The notes under the pieces: generated by a model
Databases searched by the model: none
What the model was told of the DNA's origin: nothing
The model's input: only the letters and a program-made list of their open reading frames with translations
Program-made: the position numbers and the translations under genes
Shown: one piece after another, positions 12,501 through 23,582 of the stretch
How positions within the stretch are numbered: position 1 is the first letter of the stretch
Layout: the number at the start of each line of letters is the position of its first letter
Assembly: GCA_016987375.1 (NCBI GenBank)
Contig: PJRA01000011.1
Location: forward strand, 1,290,227 to 1,354,226
Direction of reading: 5' to 3'
Source of the DNA: Brachionus koreanus
Lineage: Eukaryota; Rotifera; Eurotatoria; Ploima; Brachionidae
DNA: 64,000 bases

Positions 12501-12874
12501 AACAAGACATTCATGATTCTAAGGGTGTTTTTGCAATGATCATTGTTAAATATCCTAGTCTAAGTATAACTATGTAATTTAAGAATATAAATATTCAACT
12601 AATTTTCTTAGACTTTTCCGATTTTATTCTTGGCTATTGCAAGATGTCAATTTATTCACCACAGAAAATTGGTTCATTGTCTACATGGGAAGTCGTAAAT
12701 GGAAGAGTAAAACGTTTACTTCATCCAGGTGTTCCACCGGAGGATTTAGAAAAAATAGGAAGTATTCCTACCACATCTTTCAAAGATAGACTTGGACCAG
12801 ATTCAAATGTTGAGTTAACACTTTATGATCCTAATTCAGAGTCTTATTTCAAAAAGTCTAAAGAGCAAATATAA
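6564..12874 (+). CDS. TBC-like and C2-like domain protein, family not recognised
   Basis: Nine exons splice in phase: 6564-6800, 6853-6974, 7025-7430, 9140-9265, 9321-9665, 9722-9847, 11876-12259, 12308-12563 and 12612-12874 (754 aa). Residues about 225-240 read GQQLSYDLRVFIWSDIL, like the first Rab-GAP TBC block (LR at 232-233, W237). IDIDLLVR at 256-263 resembles the IxxDxxR arginine-finger block. LLYVWDQLF near 465-473 resembles the late TBC helix. No YxQ glutamine-finger motif is visible where YEPFYIYW stands, so GAP activity is doubtful. Residues about 583-754 look like a beta-rich C2-type domain (FSDFILGYCKMSIYSP). No signal peptide or membrane segment is apparent. I do not recognise a named orthologue. 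The two long introns hold transposon relics. The exon chain is well supported; an extra exon inside the 1.7-kb or 2-kb introns is possible. Confidence 0.75.
7870..8185 (-). mobile_element. Tc1/mariner transposase relic in intron 3
   Basis: The minus strand reads YVPKDISPPNVPQAKSIGDF then WGILAQNFYE, a clear match to the last catalytic block of a Tc1/mariner transposase (VPKxxNPPNVPQARPIExFW). Just upstream the frame gives FENNPNISKVGAANHF, like an N-terminal helix-turn-helix region. Most of the protein between the two is missing. Stops and frame changes show that it is dead. Confidence 0.65.
8287..8765 (-). mobile_element. Truncated mariner element with one TIR
   Basis: A TA followed by ATGGGTGATGCATAAGTAAA at 8287 is the same terminus seen on both sides of the assembly gap at 32.7-33.8 kb. 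Inside, the minus strand (8760 to about 8500) reads NVxLYSVKLV, then QKYPSSVHRKLSLFLQDNSR and LHTDR, matching the second catalytic aspartate (QDNARPH) of mariner D,D34D transposases. Only one TIR is present and stops interrupt the frame. Confidence 0.65.
10194..11732. repeat. Possible hAT-like non-autonomous element in intron 6
   Basis: The left end TAGAGTTGCATAGTTTAAGG is mirrored at the right by GACCTAAAAGCAACTCTG. Both ends are rich in AAGTC/GACTT words, as in many non-autonomous hAT elements. No matching 8-bp target duplication is visible and no transposase is present. The internal stretch at about 11580-11670 is shared with 38710-38790. Confidence 0.35.
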
Positions 12875-12894
12875 TAAACTGTTTAGAATCTGTT

Positions 12895-13140
12895 TAAAAA
12901 TTAAATTTTTAAAAAAATTTCTACAATTTAAAATATTCATAATGCAGGAGATTATCATGAAATTTATTTATTTAAGAGAAAAATTTACGATAAAGAAAAT
13001 AAAAAATTAAATTTTCTAATTTTAAATTTTTAAAATTTTATTTATAAAAATTCCAGCTGACTTAACATTAAAATTCAAAATTCTATAATTTTAAAATTCA
13101 TAAAATGCAAGAGATTATCATGAAATTTATTGCTTTTCTA
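12895..13140. repeat. Direct duplication downstream of the TBC-like gene
   Basis: GAGATTATCATGAAATTTAT occurs at 12949 and again at 13100 with related flanks (ATTCATAATGCA and ATTCATAAAATGCA). The period is about 150 bp. It lies in the 3' flank; no function is evident. Confidence 0.5.
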
Positions 13141-13366
13141 CTAGTACGAAGCGTTATTTGAAAAAGTGAAAAAGATGAAATATAAAGCACTAAAAAAAAA
13201 CTTTGACTTTAACTTTTTAAAATTTTTAATTTTTTAAATTACTACTTTGAATTGTTGGAAAAAATTTAAAAATTATTGAATCTTAAAAGTAATTAATAAT
13301 CTATTGAAAGAAATTTATTGTATTTTAATAAAAAAAATTTATATAAAAATGACTACTTAAGATTTT

Positions 13367-13967
13367 TGACTAGAGGGTCTTGAAGTTTGATAGTTTTTGA
13401 AAACAGTGGTTTAGGTTTTTGGAATTTTTGAGATGACTTTTCATTCAAAAGTTACTATATCAATATATTTTTAAAGAGCGCCAAATTCTCTATTAAATGA
13501 CATATTTTATTAAGTTGCACTTTAAACCAAAAAACCACATTTTTTTGTGCTTTTTTCCAGTTTTTTTGATTCTTGTCGTAGGATTGACCCAAGACACTAA
13601 CTTTTTTATTTAAATTATAAAACTAGGCGAAATTCTGAACAAATCTCAGGTTTCACTTTTTTATTTAAAGCTTAATTAATCCAAAAAAAAAAGTCAAAAT
13701 ATAGTTCAATTTCTAAAAAAAATCATTAAAATTTAATTTTCATCTTTTATATTTATTATGTTGCAATATTTTATATGATCTTAAAATTTATTAAACACAT
13801 TAAAAATGGCAAAACATTCAACTAATAAAGCTAATTCGATCAAAAATTTGGGAGGTGAATTTGTTGGAAAGGAAATAAAAAACAAACTGATCAGAAGATT
13901 TTGGCGTTGTTTGAAAGCTTATAAAAATGAATTGAGCTACAATAACAATTTTTTATTTTAATATTTA
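13367..13967 (+). mobile_element. Second relic of the 5441-type Tc1-like family
   Basis: GACTAGAGGGTCTTGAAGTT at 13367 resembles the TIR of the element at 5441-6024. Downstream, 13806-13967 encodes GGEFVGKEIKNKLIRRFWRC then LKAYKNELSY, like the extreme C-terminus of the same transposase family. No clear right TIR was found. Confidence 0.4.
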
Positions 13968-15054
13968 TTTGTTTCTCAATTAAATTTGAAGAGATTCTTT
14001 ATCTCTCATCTAATAGAATCAAATAGGTGATCAGTCAAAAAATCGATACAAAGACACTGGTCACATAACAGATAAGACTCCAATTTGTGTTTTTATATAA
14101 AAATTTGTTTATCAACTGATGTTTTTTTCAAAAATTAAGCAAATTTCTTTCAAGTGATTATTTAGAGATAACATTTAATTCAAGATAAACGAACCTGAAT
14201 GCTTAAAAATGATTACGCATCGATAACGAAGTGAGCAAAATAAATTTATCATTTTGACATTAAATGAATAGTTTCAAAGCTTAATTGTTTATCTTAAGCC
14301 AGACAATCATTTTGTCTTAGTATCGAAAAGCGCCCTGAAAAATTTAATTAAAAAATCTGGAAAATTTCAAAACAAAAATTTGTTGAACATTAAATGATAC
14401 AATTATGTTCAATAGACAGAAAATAACAACGAATAAAAAATGTCGACAAAAATTTTTTTTGCTCGAGATAAACTACAAATTTGATGCCAAACTAAGCATA
14501 GATTTATTTAACAGATGCATTAAATTTCCTCAAATTATTTTATTTGCATAATAAATATTTACTTTAATGTGTTTAAATTTCATTTTTTTTTCATTTATCA
14601 AAGAAAAATTCTTAAAAAATTCAAAAAATACTTTTCCACAAAATTGATTATGTCATCTAATTTTTTTGAACAGAAAAAAAAGAATATACATTAGTATATA
14701 TTTATTGGAAAAGAAATCATAATTCTTACACACCCTAATAAATCAGCCAGAGTACAAAGTACTATTTTCAACAGCGTTAGCTTTAGCTAAAAAAAATTGA
14801 CAACCTCGATTTTGCGTTTTACTTAAATGGGTGTATTTTGCCTTGAAAACGTATCCCACCAAATCTACACAAACTTTAATATTTTTTCTTGCTGCCTTTT
14901 TCACTAGAGTGTGCAACCCCTTCCATTAAATGACTAAGCTTTTTACTAGATGACGTAATCAAAAAAAAATACTTGAATATCTAAAAAATCATTTTTATAC
15001 TTAAAAATTTTTGAGCCAAAATTAAATTTAAAATTTTTAAGTAAAAAATAAAAT
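13968..15054. other. Intergenic region upstream of pyruvate carboxylase
   Basis: AT-rich with no gene or clear repeat seen. It should hold the promoter of the downstream gene, but I cannot identify specific elements. Confidence 0.4.
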
Positions 15055-18000
15055 ATGTATTCCATACAGCGTAATTGTCCGCATGCGCTTCGATTTGTTG
15101 GAAAAAAGTCATCGAAGCGTTTAAAAGACCATTTTATGGACTCGTTTAATCGCGATGCCATCCAGCAATCGTTCTACTCGAGTAACTCGGGCAAAGTGAT
15201 CAAACCAATAAAGAAGCTAATGGTTGCCAACCGAGGAGAGATCGCCATTCGCGTATTCAGAGCATGCACAGAGCTAGACATACGCACTGTGGCCATCTAC
15301 TCGGAGCAAGATGATGGTCAAATTCATCGAATTAAAGCCGATGAGTCCTACTTGATAGGCAAAGGTCTTCCACCAGTTCAGGCCTATCTGTCCATTCCGG
15401 AAATAATCAAAATAGCCAAAGAGAACAATGTCGAGGCTATTCATCCGGGCTATGGTCTTTTGTCCGAATCGGGTGAATTCGCCAAAGCTTGTTTTGAAAA
15501 CGGCATACGATTTGTGGGTCCATCACCAGATGTAATGTACCGTATGGGTAACAAGACTGAGGCGAGAAAGGCCGCAATCGAAGCTGGCCTAAAGGTCATA
15601 CCAGGCACGGCCAATCCAATAAGTGAAGTAAGTGATGCTAAAAAATTCGCTGAAGAGCATGGCTTGCCAATTATTTTCAAAGCTGCACATGGAGGGGGTG
15701 GTCGTGGCATGAGAGTTGTCCGATCAATGGACGAATTGGAAGAGAACTTTCAGAGAGCAACTTCGGAAGCCAAATCAGCATTCGGAAATGGTGATGTGTT
15801 CATTGAGAGATTTTTGGAGAAGCCGCGTCACATTGAGGTACAAATAATGGGCGACAAATACAACAATGTGGTACATTTGTATGAAAGAGACTGTTCGGTT
15901 CAGAGGCGTCATCAAAAAGTAATTGAAATAGCACCGGCACCGTGTTTGCCGGCTGAGATTCGTGACCGAATCACCAGTGATGCAGTGCGACTTGCTCAGC
16001 ATGTTGGCTATCAAAATGCTGGAACTGTTGAATTTTTGCTAGACAACTCGGGTCAGCACTATTTCATTGAGGTAAACGCTCGTCTACAAGTCGAGCACAC
16101 AGTTACCGAAGAAATAACCGGTGTCGATTTGGTTCAAACTCAAATACGAGTGGCCGAAGGCCATTCGCTCAAAGACTTGAATCTCAGTCAGCAAGATATT
16201 AAGGTGTACGGCTCGGCTCTGCAATGTCGCATGACCACAGAAGATCCGGCCAAAAATTTTCAACCAGACAATGGCAGAATTGAAGTGTATCGCAGTGGAG
16301 AAGGCATGGGCATTCGCATTGACTCGGCTAATGCATTCACTGGAGCTGTAATCACTCCCTATTATGATTCTTTATTAGTTAAAATAATCGCTCATGCCAA
16401 AGATCATCCGTCTGCTTGTTCGAAAATGATCCGAGCTCTTAAAGAATTTAGAATTAGAGGAATCAAAACCAACATTCCTTATTTGCTAAATGTATTGCAG
16501 AACAAGCAATTTTTGGAAGGTGCTGTGGACACTTCATTTATAGATCAAAATCCGGACTTGTTTAACTTTAAGCCGTCTCAAAATCGAGCTCAAAAGCTTT
16601 TGACCTATTTGGGTGATGTGGTGGTTAATGGACCATTGACTGAATTGGGCACGAGTTTAAAGCCGGCTGAGATCGAACCAGCTGTGCCCGAAGTGACCGA
16701 CAAAGTAACCACTGGATGGAGAGATGTTTATTTGCGCGAGGGAGCCAAGGCTTTTGCCAAAGCTATTCGTGATCATACCAAATCGACTAATCAGTTAATG
16801 CTAATGGACACTACATTTAGAGACGCGCATCAATCTTTGTTGGCGACTAGAGTTAGAACTTTTGATATGAAACAAATAGCGCCATATGTTTCAAATCATT
16901 TTGCCAATTTGTACAGTTTGGAGTGCTGGGGTGGTGCCACATTTGATGTGTCGTTGAGATTTTTGCACGAATGTCCATGGGAAAGACTAAGAGAGCTGAG
17001 AAAGCTGATACCCAATGTGCCATTTCAAATGCTTTTACGAGGCGCAAATGCCGTCGGCTACACAAACTATTCAGACAATGTGGTTCACGAATTTTGCAAG
17101 CTAGCTGTTCAGAATGGCATGGATGTGTTTAGAGTGTTTGATTCACTGAATTATGTACCCAATTTGGTGCTTGGCATGGACGCGGCAAACAACGCTGGAG
17201 GCATAGTTGAAGCGGCTATTTCTTACACAGGTGACGTAAGCGATCCGACTAGAACAAAGTACAATTTGGATTACTATGTTGATGTGGCTGATCAGCTGGT
17301 TAAAGCAGGTGCGCATGTTCTCTCAATAAAAGACATGGCCGGTCTTCTCAAGCCCAAAGCCACACACATGCTCATAGACGCGATACGTCAACGCTATCCC
17401 GACATTCCCATTCACTTGCATACTCATGACACAGCCGGCACTGGCGTTGCCAACTACATGGCTGCAGCTCAAGCCGGATGTGACATTGTCGATGTGGCCG
17501 TGGACTCCATGTCTGGCATGACTTCTCAGCCTTCAATGGGTGCTGTGGTCGCCTCATTACAAAACACTGACCGAAATACCAACATAGACCTAAATTCTGT
17601 CTTCAAGTACTCATCTTATTGGGAACAAGCTCGTTTGCTCTATGCTCCATTTGAGTGCACAACAACCATGAAGAGCGGCAATGCCGATGTCTATTTGAAC
17701 GAAATACCTGGTGGTCAGTACACCAATTTGCAATTTCAAGCGTTCAGCTTGGGCTTAGGGGCTCAATTCGAAGAAATAAAACGAGCCTACACCGAGGCCA
17801 ACAAACTTCTTGGAGACATTATCAAAGTAACGCCATCGTCTAAAATAGTCGGCGATTTGGCTCAATTTATGGTTCAGAACAAGCTAACCAGCGAAGATTT
17901 GCTCAACAAAGCTGATGATTTGTCTTTCCCAACCTCTGTGGTCGAGTACATGCAAGGCTTGATTGGCCAACCGCCGGGAGGCTTCCCCGAACCATTAAGA

Positions 18001-18645
18001 ACTAAAATTCTAAAAGGAAAGAAGAAATATGACGAAAGACCTGGAAGTGACATGGAACCACTCGATTTCGAGCAGGTTAAAAATAGTCTAATTGAAAAGT
18101 ATGGCGAGATTGTGACTGATTGTGATGTCATGAGCTATGTTATGTTTCCAAAAGTTCTCGAAGAATTTTTAGAGTTCAAACTCAAATATGGTCCTGTAGA
18201 CAAATTGAACACTCGAGTGTTTTTCGTCGGTCCAAAGATTGCTGAAAATTTGGACATTCCAATAGAAAAGGGAAAAACTTTGCGAGTTAAATTGCTAGCT
18301 GTTGGAGATCTAAAGAACGGCGAGAGAGAAGTGTTCTTTGAGCTAAATGGTCAATTGAGATCGTTGCATGTAAAGGACAAATCAGTCCAAAAGGATCTAA
18401 AAGCTCAGCCAAAAGCAGTCAAAGGACGCAAGGGATCTATTGGTGCACCGATGCCCGGAACTGTGATTGATATAAAATGTAAGGAGGGCGATATGGTCAA
18501 AAAAGGCGACACTCTTGTTGTTTTAAGTGCCATGAAAATGGAAACAGTTGTAAAATCTCCCGTTAGTGGTAAAGTTAAACAGTTGGCTGTTCAAAATGGT
18601 CAAAAATTAGAGGGAGATGATCTTTTAGTTGAAATAGATGCATAA
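15055..18645 (+). CDS. PC: Pyruvate carboxylase, mitochondrial
   Basis: Biotin enzyme that carboxylates pyruvate to oxaloacetate using ATP and bicarbonate in the mitochondrial matrix (anaplerosis, gluconeogenesis). A single uninterrupted 1196-aa frame, the usual animal length. Residues 1 to about 50 are basic and Ser-rich, as in a presequence. The biotin carboxylase domain starts [18 protein letters not shown] and contains the glycine-rich ATP loop HGGGGRGMR near 212-220. The carboxyltransferase domain starts near 583 ([16 protein letters not shown]) and has the metal-site blocks SIKDMAG and [11 protein letters not shown] (near 787). The C-terminal biotin carrier domain has AMKM with biotinyl-Lys at 1161. 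All key residues seen are intact. It is intronless although neighbours carry many introns, and its GC is visibly higher than its flanks, as expected for a highly expressed gene. An AATAAA lies at 18708. The identification is secure. Confidence 0.97.
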   Translation: MYSIQRNCPHALRFVGKKSSKRLKDHFMDSFNRDAIQQSFYSSNSGKVIKPIKKLMVANRGEIAIRVFRACTELDIRTVAIYSEQDDGQIHRIKADESYLIGKGLPPVQAYLSIPEIIKIAKENNVEAIHPGYGLLSESGEFAKACFENGIRFVGPSPDVMYRMGNKTEARKAAIEAGLKVIPGTANPISEVSDAKKFAEEHGLPIIFKAAHGGGGRGMRVVRSMDELEENFQRATSEAKSAFGNGDVFIERFLEKPRHIEVQIMGDKYNNVVHLYERDCSVQRRHQKVIEIAPAPCLPAEIRDRITSDAVRLAQHVGYQNAGTVEFLLDNSGQHYFIEVNARLQVEHTVTEEITGVDLVQTQIRVAEGHSLKDLNLSQQDIKVYGSALQCRMTTEDPAKNFQPDNGRIEVYRSGEGMGIRIDSANAFTGAVITPYYDSLLVKIIAHAKDHPSACSKMIRALKEFRIRGIKTNIPYLLNVLQNKQFLEGAVDTSFIDQNPDLFNFKPSQNRAQKLLTYLGDVVVNGPLTELGTSLKPAEIEPAVPEVTDKVTTGWRDVYLREGAKAFAKAIRDHTKSTNQLMLMDTTFRDAHQSLLATRVRTFDMKQIAPYVSNHFANLYSLECWGGATFDVSLRFLHECPWERLRELRKLIPNVPFQMLLRGANAVGYTNYSDNVVHEFCKLAVQNGMDVFRVFDSLNYVPNLVLGMDAANNAGGIVEAAISYTGDVSDPTRTKYNLDYYVDVADQLVKAGAHVLSIKDMAGLLKPKATHMLIDAIRQRYPDIPIHLHTHDTAGTGVANYMAAAQAGCDIVDVAVDSMSGMTSQPSMGAVVASLQNTDRNTNIDLNSVFKYSSYWEQARLLYAPFECTTTMKSGNADVYLNEIPGGQYTNLQFQAFSLGLGAQFEEIKRAYTEANKLLGDIIKVTPSSKIVGDLAQFMVQNKLTSEDLLNKADDLSFPTSVVEYMQGLIGQPPGGFPEPLRTKILKGKKKYDERPGSDMEPLDFEQVKNSLIEKYGEIVTDCDVMSYVMFPKVLEEFLEFKLKYGPVDKLNTRVFFVGPKIAENLDIPIEKGKTLRVKLLAVGDLKNGEREVFFELNGQLRSLHVKDKSVQKDLKAQPKAVKGRKGSIGAPMPGTVIDIKCKEGDMVKKGDTLVVLSAMKMETVVKSPVSGKVKQLAVQNGQKLEGDDLLVEIDA

Positions 18646-19814
18646 GATTTTTGATTTTTAGTTAAATATTAATATTAGAATTTGGATAATTTTGTATTTT
18701 TTTTTTCAATAAATTTATTTAAAGCAATTTTTATTTTAGTTATAAGATCTTTTTTTAGGAATAATTTTCAAAAATTAAAAAAACAAAAATTTGAAAATAA
18801 TTATTTGAAAAAAAAATTCGATTTAGTAGAACACGCATCTAACAAGTGCTAAAAGTATGAAATTTTGTTTGATTTTTTCGAGAAATGGTGCAGTAATAAT
18901 TGAAAAAAAAACGATTATTGTACTACTGTCATACTTTTTTTTGGAGATGCATAATTTAATATTTAGTGAAAAAATGGGAGAGATTTTTTTTTTTATTTTC
19001 TTTATAATTAAAAAAAAATCAAATATACAAAAATGAACTTTAGACTGTTTTTTATATGCTTTAAATAAATCTATAAAAATTTAATAAATAAATGCGAAAT
19101 GCAAAGAAAAAAAATCTTGCTTAAATTTTTAATTTTTAACCAGGAGACTTATCAAGAATTTTAATTTGATTAATTTGGCTTAATTATATGTAAGTTTTTT
19201 TAAAAAAACACATAAAATCATAGTTAAGTAATTTTAATTCGTTTTGCAAAACCATCAAATGCTGCTTTTGGAATTTAACAGTTCTAACATAAACATGAAA
19301 ATTTTGGTAAACATAAATAATTATATTTATTTGGGTGTTGTAAAAGCAGAGTTATTTAAAAGTCTAAATTAAAGTCCAAGTTCGGACTTTCAAATTTTTG
19401 AAAATCTAAATAACAAATTCATTTTATTCAAGCTTAAAGTTATTGAGCTGTATAATAATACATAACTAAAAAAGTCTTTTAACTTGACTTGAAATTTTTT
19501 TATTTCTTTATTCTTTTAATTATAAATTAAATTTGATTAAGTTTAGGTCAATTATTTCTAAAGTTGATGAAGTTGATAAATATACTAAAAAATTATTAAC
19601 GCGTTTTGTGCCTTATTTTAGTCTATTTGTTTTTCATGCTTTGCTAGAATGATGGTTCTTCTCGAAAAATAAAAAATCAGTTTTTGAACCTGCGTGTTAT
19701 TAAAAAAAATGTTTTAAAACTAAAAATTTAATCAGATTTTTTAGATCGTTTTTTATAAACGTTAATTTTTCATATTCAAGACTTTTTTTTTTAGTTTTTA
19801 AATTTAACCCGAGC
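18646..19814. other. Intergenic, poly(A) signal and a short hairpin
   Basis: AATAAA at 18708-18713 probably serves pyruvate carboxylase. Positions 18835-18950 form an imperfect inverted repeat (GCATCT and AAAAGTATGA mirrored by TCATACTTTT and AGATGC) and may be a small MITE. Around 19345 an AAGTC-rich stretch resembles the hAT-like debris elsewhere. No gene seen. Confidence 0.4.
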
Positions 19815-20551
19815 AGAACTCTAATGAGCTTTAGCAGTCGCTTCTTTTTTCAAAAGCCATGCATCTAGCTTCGACTTAAAAATATTCAACGTTTTTGCGC
19901 TAACTATTTCTACCAGAAATCCGTTCCACATGTTTACAACTCTATTTGTGAAAAAATGGAAACGCGATGAACAGTTTTTTATCTGTTCACGACGTATAGT
20001 CTTTGAATGCCTTCTTAAATCGTATACTTGACCACTTTGACCAAAGATTAACCTTTTTTTAAACTCAATAATTTTATTTATTAACTTGAACATCTGGATC
20101 AGATCTCCTCTCAATCTTCTCGAAGTTAGGCCTCGGATTTAAAAAGTCAGCGTGTCGAGTAAGTCAGGTGCTTTAAATTTGGAACTAACTTAGTAGCCCT
20201 ACGTTGAATCTTTTCTATCTTTTCGATATCTTTTTTTAGGTAAGGACACCAAGATGTTATGGCAAATTCTAAGTGAGGTCTGACCTCACTGAGAAATATC
20301 TTAGACTTAGAATTAGACTGATCATTAAAGTGTACAGAAGTTTAATGTTGTTAATATTGGGATATCTAAGCGATTTCTTCAACATACCCAAAATCCTATT
20401 TGCTTTTGCTGTAACATTGTTTACTTGTGTGTCCCATTTTGATATATGTTCCGAGATCTCTTTCGCATACAGATTTATTAAGTGGAAATGACTCAATTTT
20501 GTAATCATGTTTTTGAGCAAAATGGACAACTTTAAATTTCAAGGGACAACA

Positions 20552-20734
20552 TTAACTCTAGAAGCACCAAGCATTTTTTCAGGTTTTTTTAATTCATAAA
20601 TATTTTATAAAAAAACTAAAATAATTTTATAAAATAATATCATTTTTTAAAGAAAATTTTAAAATCTACATAATTCAAAAAAGATATGAGGATTTAAAAA
20701 TTTTTCAATTTCATTTTGGTGCTTCTAGTGTTAA
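20552..20734. repeat. TTAA-flanked MITE inside the LINE
   Basis: TTAA then CTCTAGAAGCACCA at the left, and TGGTGCTTCTAGTG then TTAA at the right. The TIR is near perfect over 14 bp and the TTAA target duplication is intact. It is a piggyBac-type non-autonomous element that split the LINE after the YADD region, so it is younger than the LINE. Confidence 0.75.
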
Positions 20735-21749
20735 GCTGAGCAGACCAGTCTCGTGACCACTTACATATATTATCAATCTCGAGCTTTAACTTGTAATTCG
20801 AAGAAGAATCTACTATGGTGGTCTTGTTGTCATCAGCGTACGCTTTCGAGTTGATGTGGATCCTTTCAAGTAAATCATTTATGTATATAATGAATAAAAT
20901 GGGACCAAGGACAGAATCTTGAGGAACTCCACTTGTGACTTCAGCCTAATCTGATCTTGCTTCACCAAGGACGACTTGTTGTGATCGCTCAGTCAGAAAT
21001 GAACTTATCCAGTTTATCAAACGCTCACCAAAACCGTAAAATTTAAGTTTAAAGACCAGCTTTGGATGTGAAACCTTATCAAAAGCTTTTGTAAAATCGG
21101 TATACACCACATCCTGGGGGTAGCCATTTGATAAGGCATGTGTAATCAGGTCCATAGTCTCAAGTAGATTTGTACCGCAGGATTTCTGTGGAAGAAAGCC
21201 GTGCTGAGCTTTCACGATAAGCCTATTTTGTAGTAAGTGTTTGAGCATGACCTCTTTTATTAGACCTTCCAAGACTTTACAGATGATACAAGTCAGCGAA
21301 ATCGGTCGATAATTTGAAGGTTGTAATCTGTTTCCTCCTTTATGAAAAGGAGTGACATAAGGCTTTTTCCAGATGGTTGGTAATTTACCAGTCACAAAGG
21401 ACTTGCGAAAAATAACGCTTATTTGAAAAGAAAAGGCTTGAGCGCAACTTTTTAGGACCAAGCTGTTTATCATGTCCGGTCCCATGGTCTTATTTGGGTC
21501 CAAATTTTCTAGTTTGTCGGTTATTCTATTAATTCTAAGCATTTCAACTCGATCGGGGTCACATACCTTACTGGCTTTATAAGAAAATTTCGGAAAATTT
21601 GAATTAACATCCTGGTTAAACACTGATTTAAAATAATCATTTATCATAAAATAATCATAAATAATCAGCAATTCCTGTAGGATCCGTCGTTTATTGCTAA
21701 GTTATTTTCGTATTTACGCACTGCCTCTTTAATTGCGATTTGACATTGT

Positions 21750-22148
21750 TTATTTAGGCGTCTTTATATAGTTTCTCTTTCGATTGACCACCCACTTGTC
21801 ATATATGCTTGCCATTTTTTTTCCTTGTTCACTCCTTGTGGAGCATAGGGTCATTAGTTTTGATTTCCACTCAAGTCGATCTTTTGCCTTCACCCTTGCT
21901 TCTCTCCATGTCATTCCCATTTCGGCGAGCTCTTTCATCATTGTTGACCTCCTTGTTACTGCTGGTCTTCCTACCTTACGTCGCCCTTGTGGTGTCCATT
22001 GAAGGGCCTTTTTTGGTATTCTTTTTTCTTTCATTCTAAGTATATGCCCAAGCCATCGCAATCCTTTGTTCTTAATGCATTGACTCAATGGCTCAGAATT
22101 TGTTCTTTTGTATAGTTCAGCATTTGACAGTATCCATATGCTTGCCAT
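21750..22148 (-). mobile_element. 5'-truncated tail of a second LINE family
   Basis: The minus strand encodes LRWLGHILRMKEKRIPKKAL, later GRRKVGRPAVTRRS and MTLCSTRSEQGK. This is the C-terminal tail typical of many invertebrate LINE ORF2 proteins (RWLGHVLRM...GKRKRGRP...ALCSTRSE). It sits between the endonuclease linker and the reverse transcriptase of the surrounding LINE, in the same orientation. This is consistent with a later 5'-truncated insertion. Confidence 0.75.
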
Positions 22149-22834
22149 GCCGAATACTTTTTACCACTAATTTTTCTTAAATTTTCATTTAGCCATGGCT
22201 TGTGTTTCTTGCTTAAACATCTTTTTGGAACAAACATATCTACAGCTTAACTATAATATGATCTAAATTTCTCAAACATTTGTTCCACTATCAAGCTCGA
22301 CAAAATTTGATCCCACTTTAATTCATTAAAAAAATCGTAATAAAGACTCGAAATCACCCTTTTGGTAGTTAAATCATGAATAAGTAAACCTTGTGTCTCT
22401 TTTATCACTTGAATTTAACTCATTACTGCAGGTTAGTAAGTGATGACCCCTTTCTAAAGAACGAAGTTGCGCACAATGAGTTACATTATAAATTCGCTCT
22501 GGACATTCTGTGATTACTAAATCTAAAATATTTTTGAGTTATATCTGGATACTTGGAAAGTTGGATCCCTAACATTTTGAGTGTAAAAGCAATCATCAAG
22601 CGCTTCCAACAAAGAATATTCAAATGACTGATCATCTAATGGACAATTATTAAAAGCACCAGGATTCCACTGAATATTCGGACAATTGAAGTCACCACAC
22701 AACAAAATTCCAGTGTATTTTGATCGGCTCATAATTTGATTTGATTTTCTAATACTTTCTATTAACTTTTTAGCATTACATTGCGCTGAAAGTCTGTATA
22801 GGCAACCTAATAAAATAAGCTCCCTATTCATTTA

Positions 22835-23582
22835 TAGTTTTTTTTAAATACTAGCTAAGTCTTTTTCTTATGAAATTAAGTAATATTTTAATGGTAATTA
22901 ATCTTTTGATATTCAAAGTAATTAAAATCTGTTTTGCTATAAAATATATTGTAAGGAGTTTTCATAATGTATAACACACATTCCATATAGTTCGCAGGAA
23001 CAGACCACATTACAGCTGACCACTATCGCTGTTTTTTTTAAACAAAATTAAAAAATAATTTTCAAAATTTATTTACAAAAAAAAAAACTTAAACTTACAA
23101 TTTAAAATTTTTCTAACCAATACCACCATTTTTTATAGAAAAATAAAATAAAAATTTTATTAAAAAATAATTGAGCCTTAGAATTCAAATTAAAATTTAA
23201 TCTACTAAAAAAAATTGGGTTTATATTGACAGATGATTAGTTAGTAACATATTTTTTATTCACCTAAAATATCTATTTATTCACCTAAAATAAACTGATC
23301 AGCTTTTTTTTTTGTTTGGTCACATAATTTATTTTACAATTTACATATTTTTAATCTTTTTTAATTTTGTTGTCAACGATTCAGATTTAACTGATACGGA
23401 AGATATTGCTGAAACTTACATTTTAAACTCATAAATTATTAATTGATAAAAAAAAATATTAAAAGAATTTTATTAAAATGTTGTAGAAAATTATTTTTAA
23501 ATTGTCCATTGGAATAAAATAGCAATAAATAAATTTAAAATTAGACGAAACGATTATTAAAAAAATATCATTCATAAACTTA
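22835..23582. other. Intergenic AT-rich DNA
   Basis: No gene or convincing repeat structure seen between the LINE relic and the 3' end of the espin-like gene. Confidence 0.4.

Larger units (their letters stand above)
19815..22834 (-). mobile_element. Dead CR1/Jockey-like LINE with two nested insertions
   Basis: Read on the minus strand. An APE-endonuclease piece (22831-22523) has YTGILLCGDFNCPNIQWNPG. A linker follows with KPWLNENLRKISGKKYSAW. The reverse transcriptase (21671 to about 20740) has [32 protein letters not shown] and the catalytic AYADD. The C-terminal part (20529-19821) has TAKANRILGMLKKSL and FTNRVVNMWNGFL. Stops and frameshifts occur throughout and the 5' end is missing. It is interrupted by a MITE (20552-20734) and by the tail of another LINE (about 21750-22148). 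Confidence 0.85.

Noticed and set aside
21784..22039. Plus-strand frames in the LINE region
   Set aside because: Shadows of the minus-strand LINE tail RWLGHILRM...CSTRSE.
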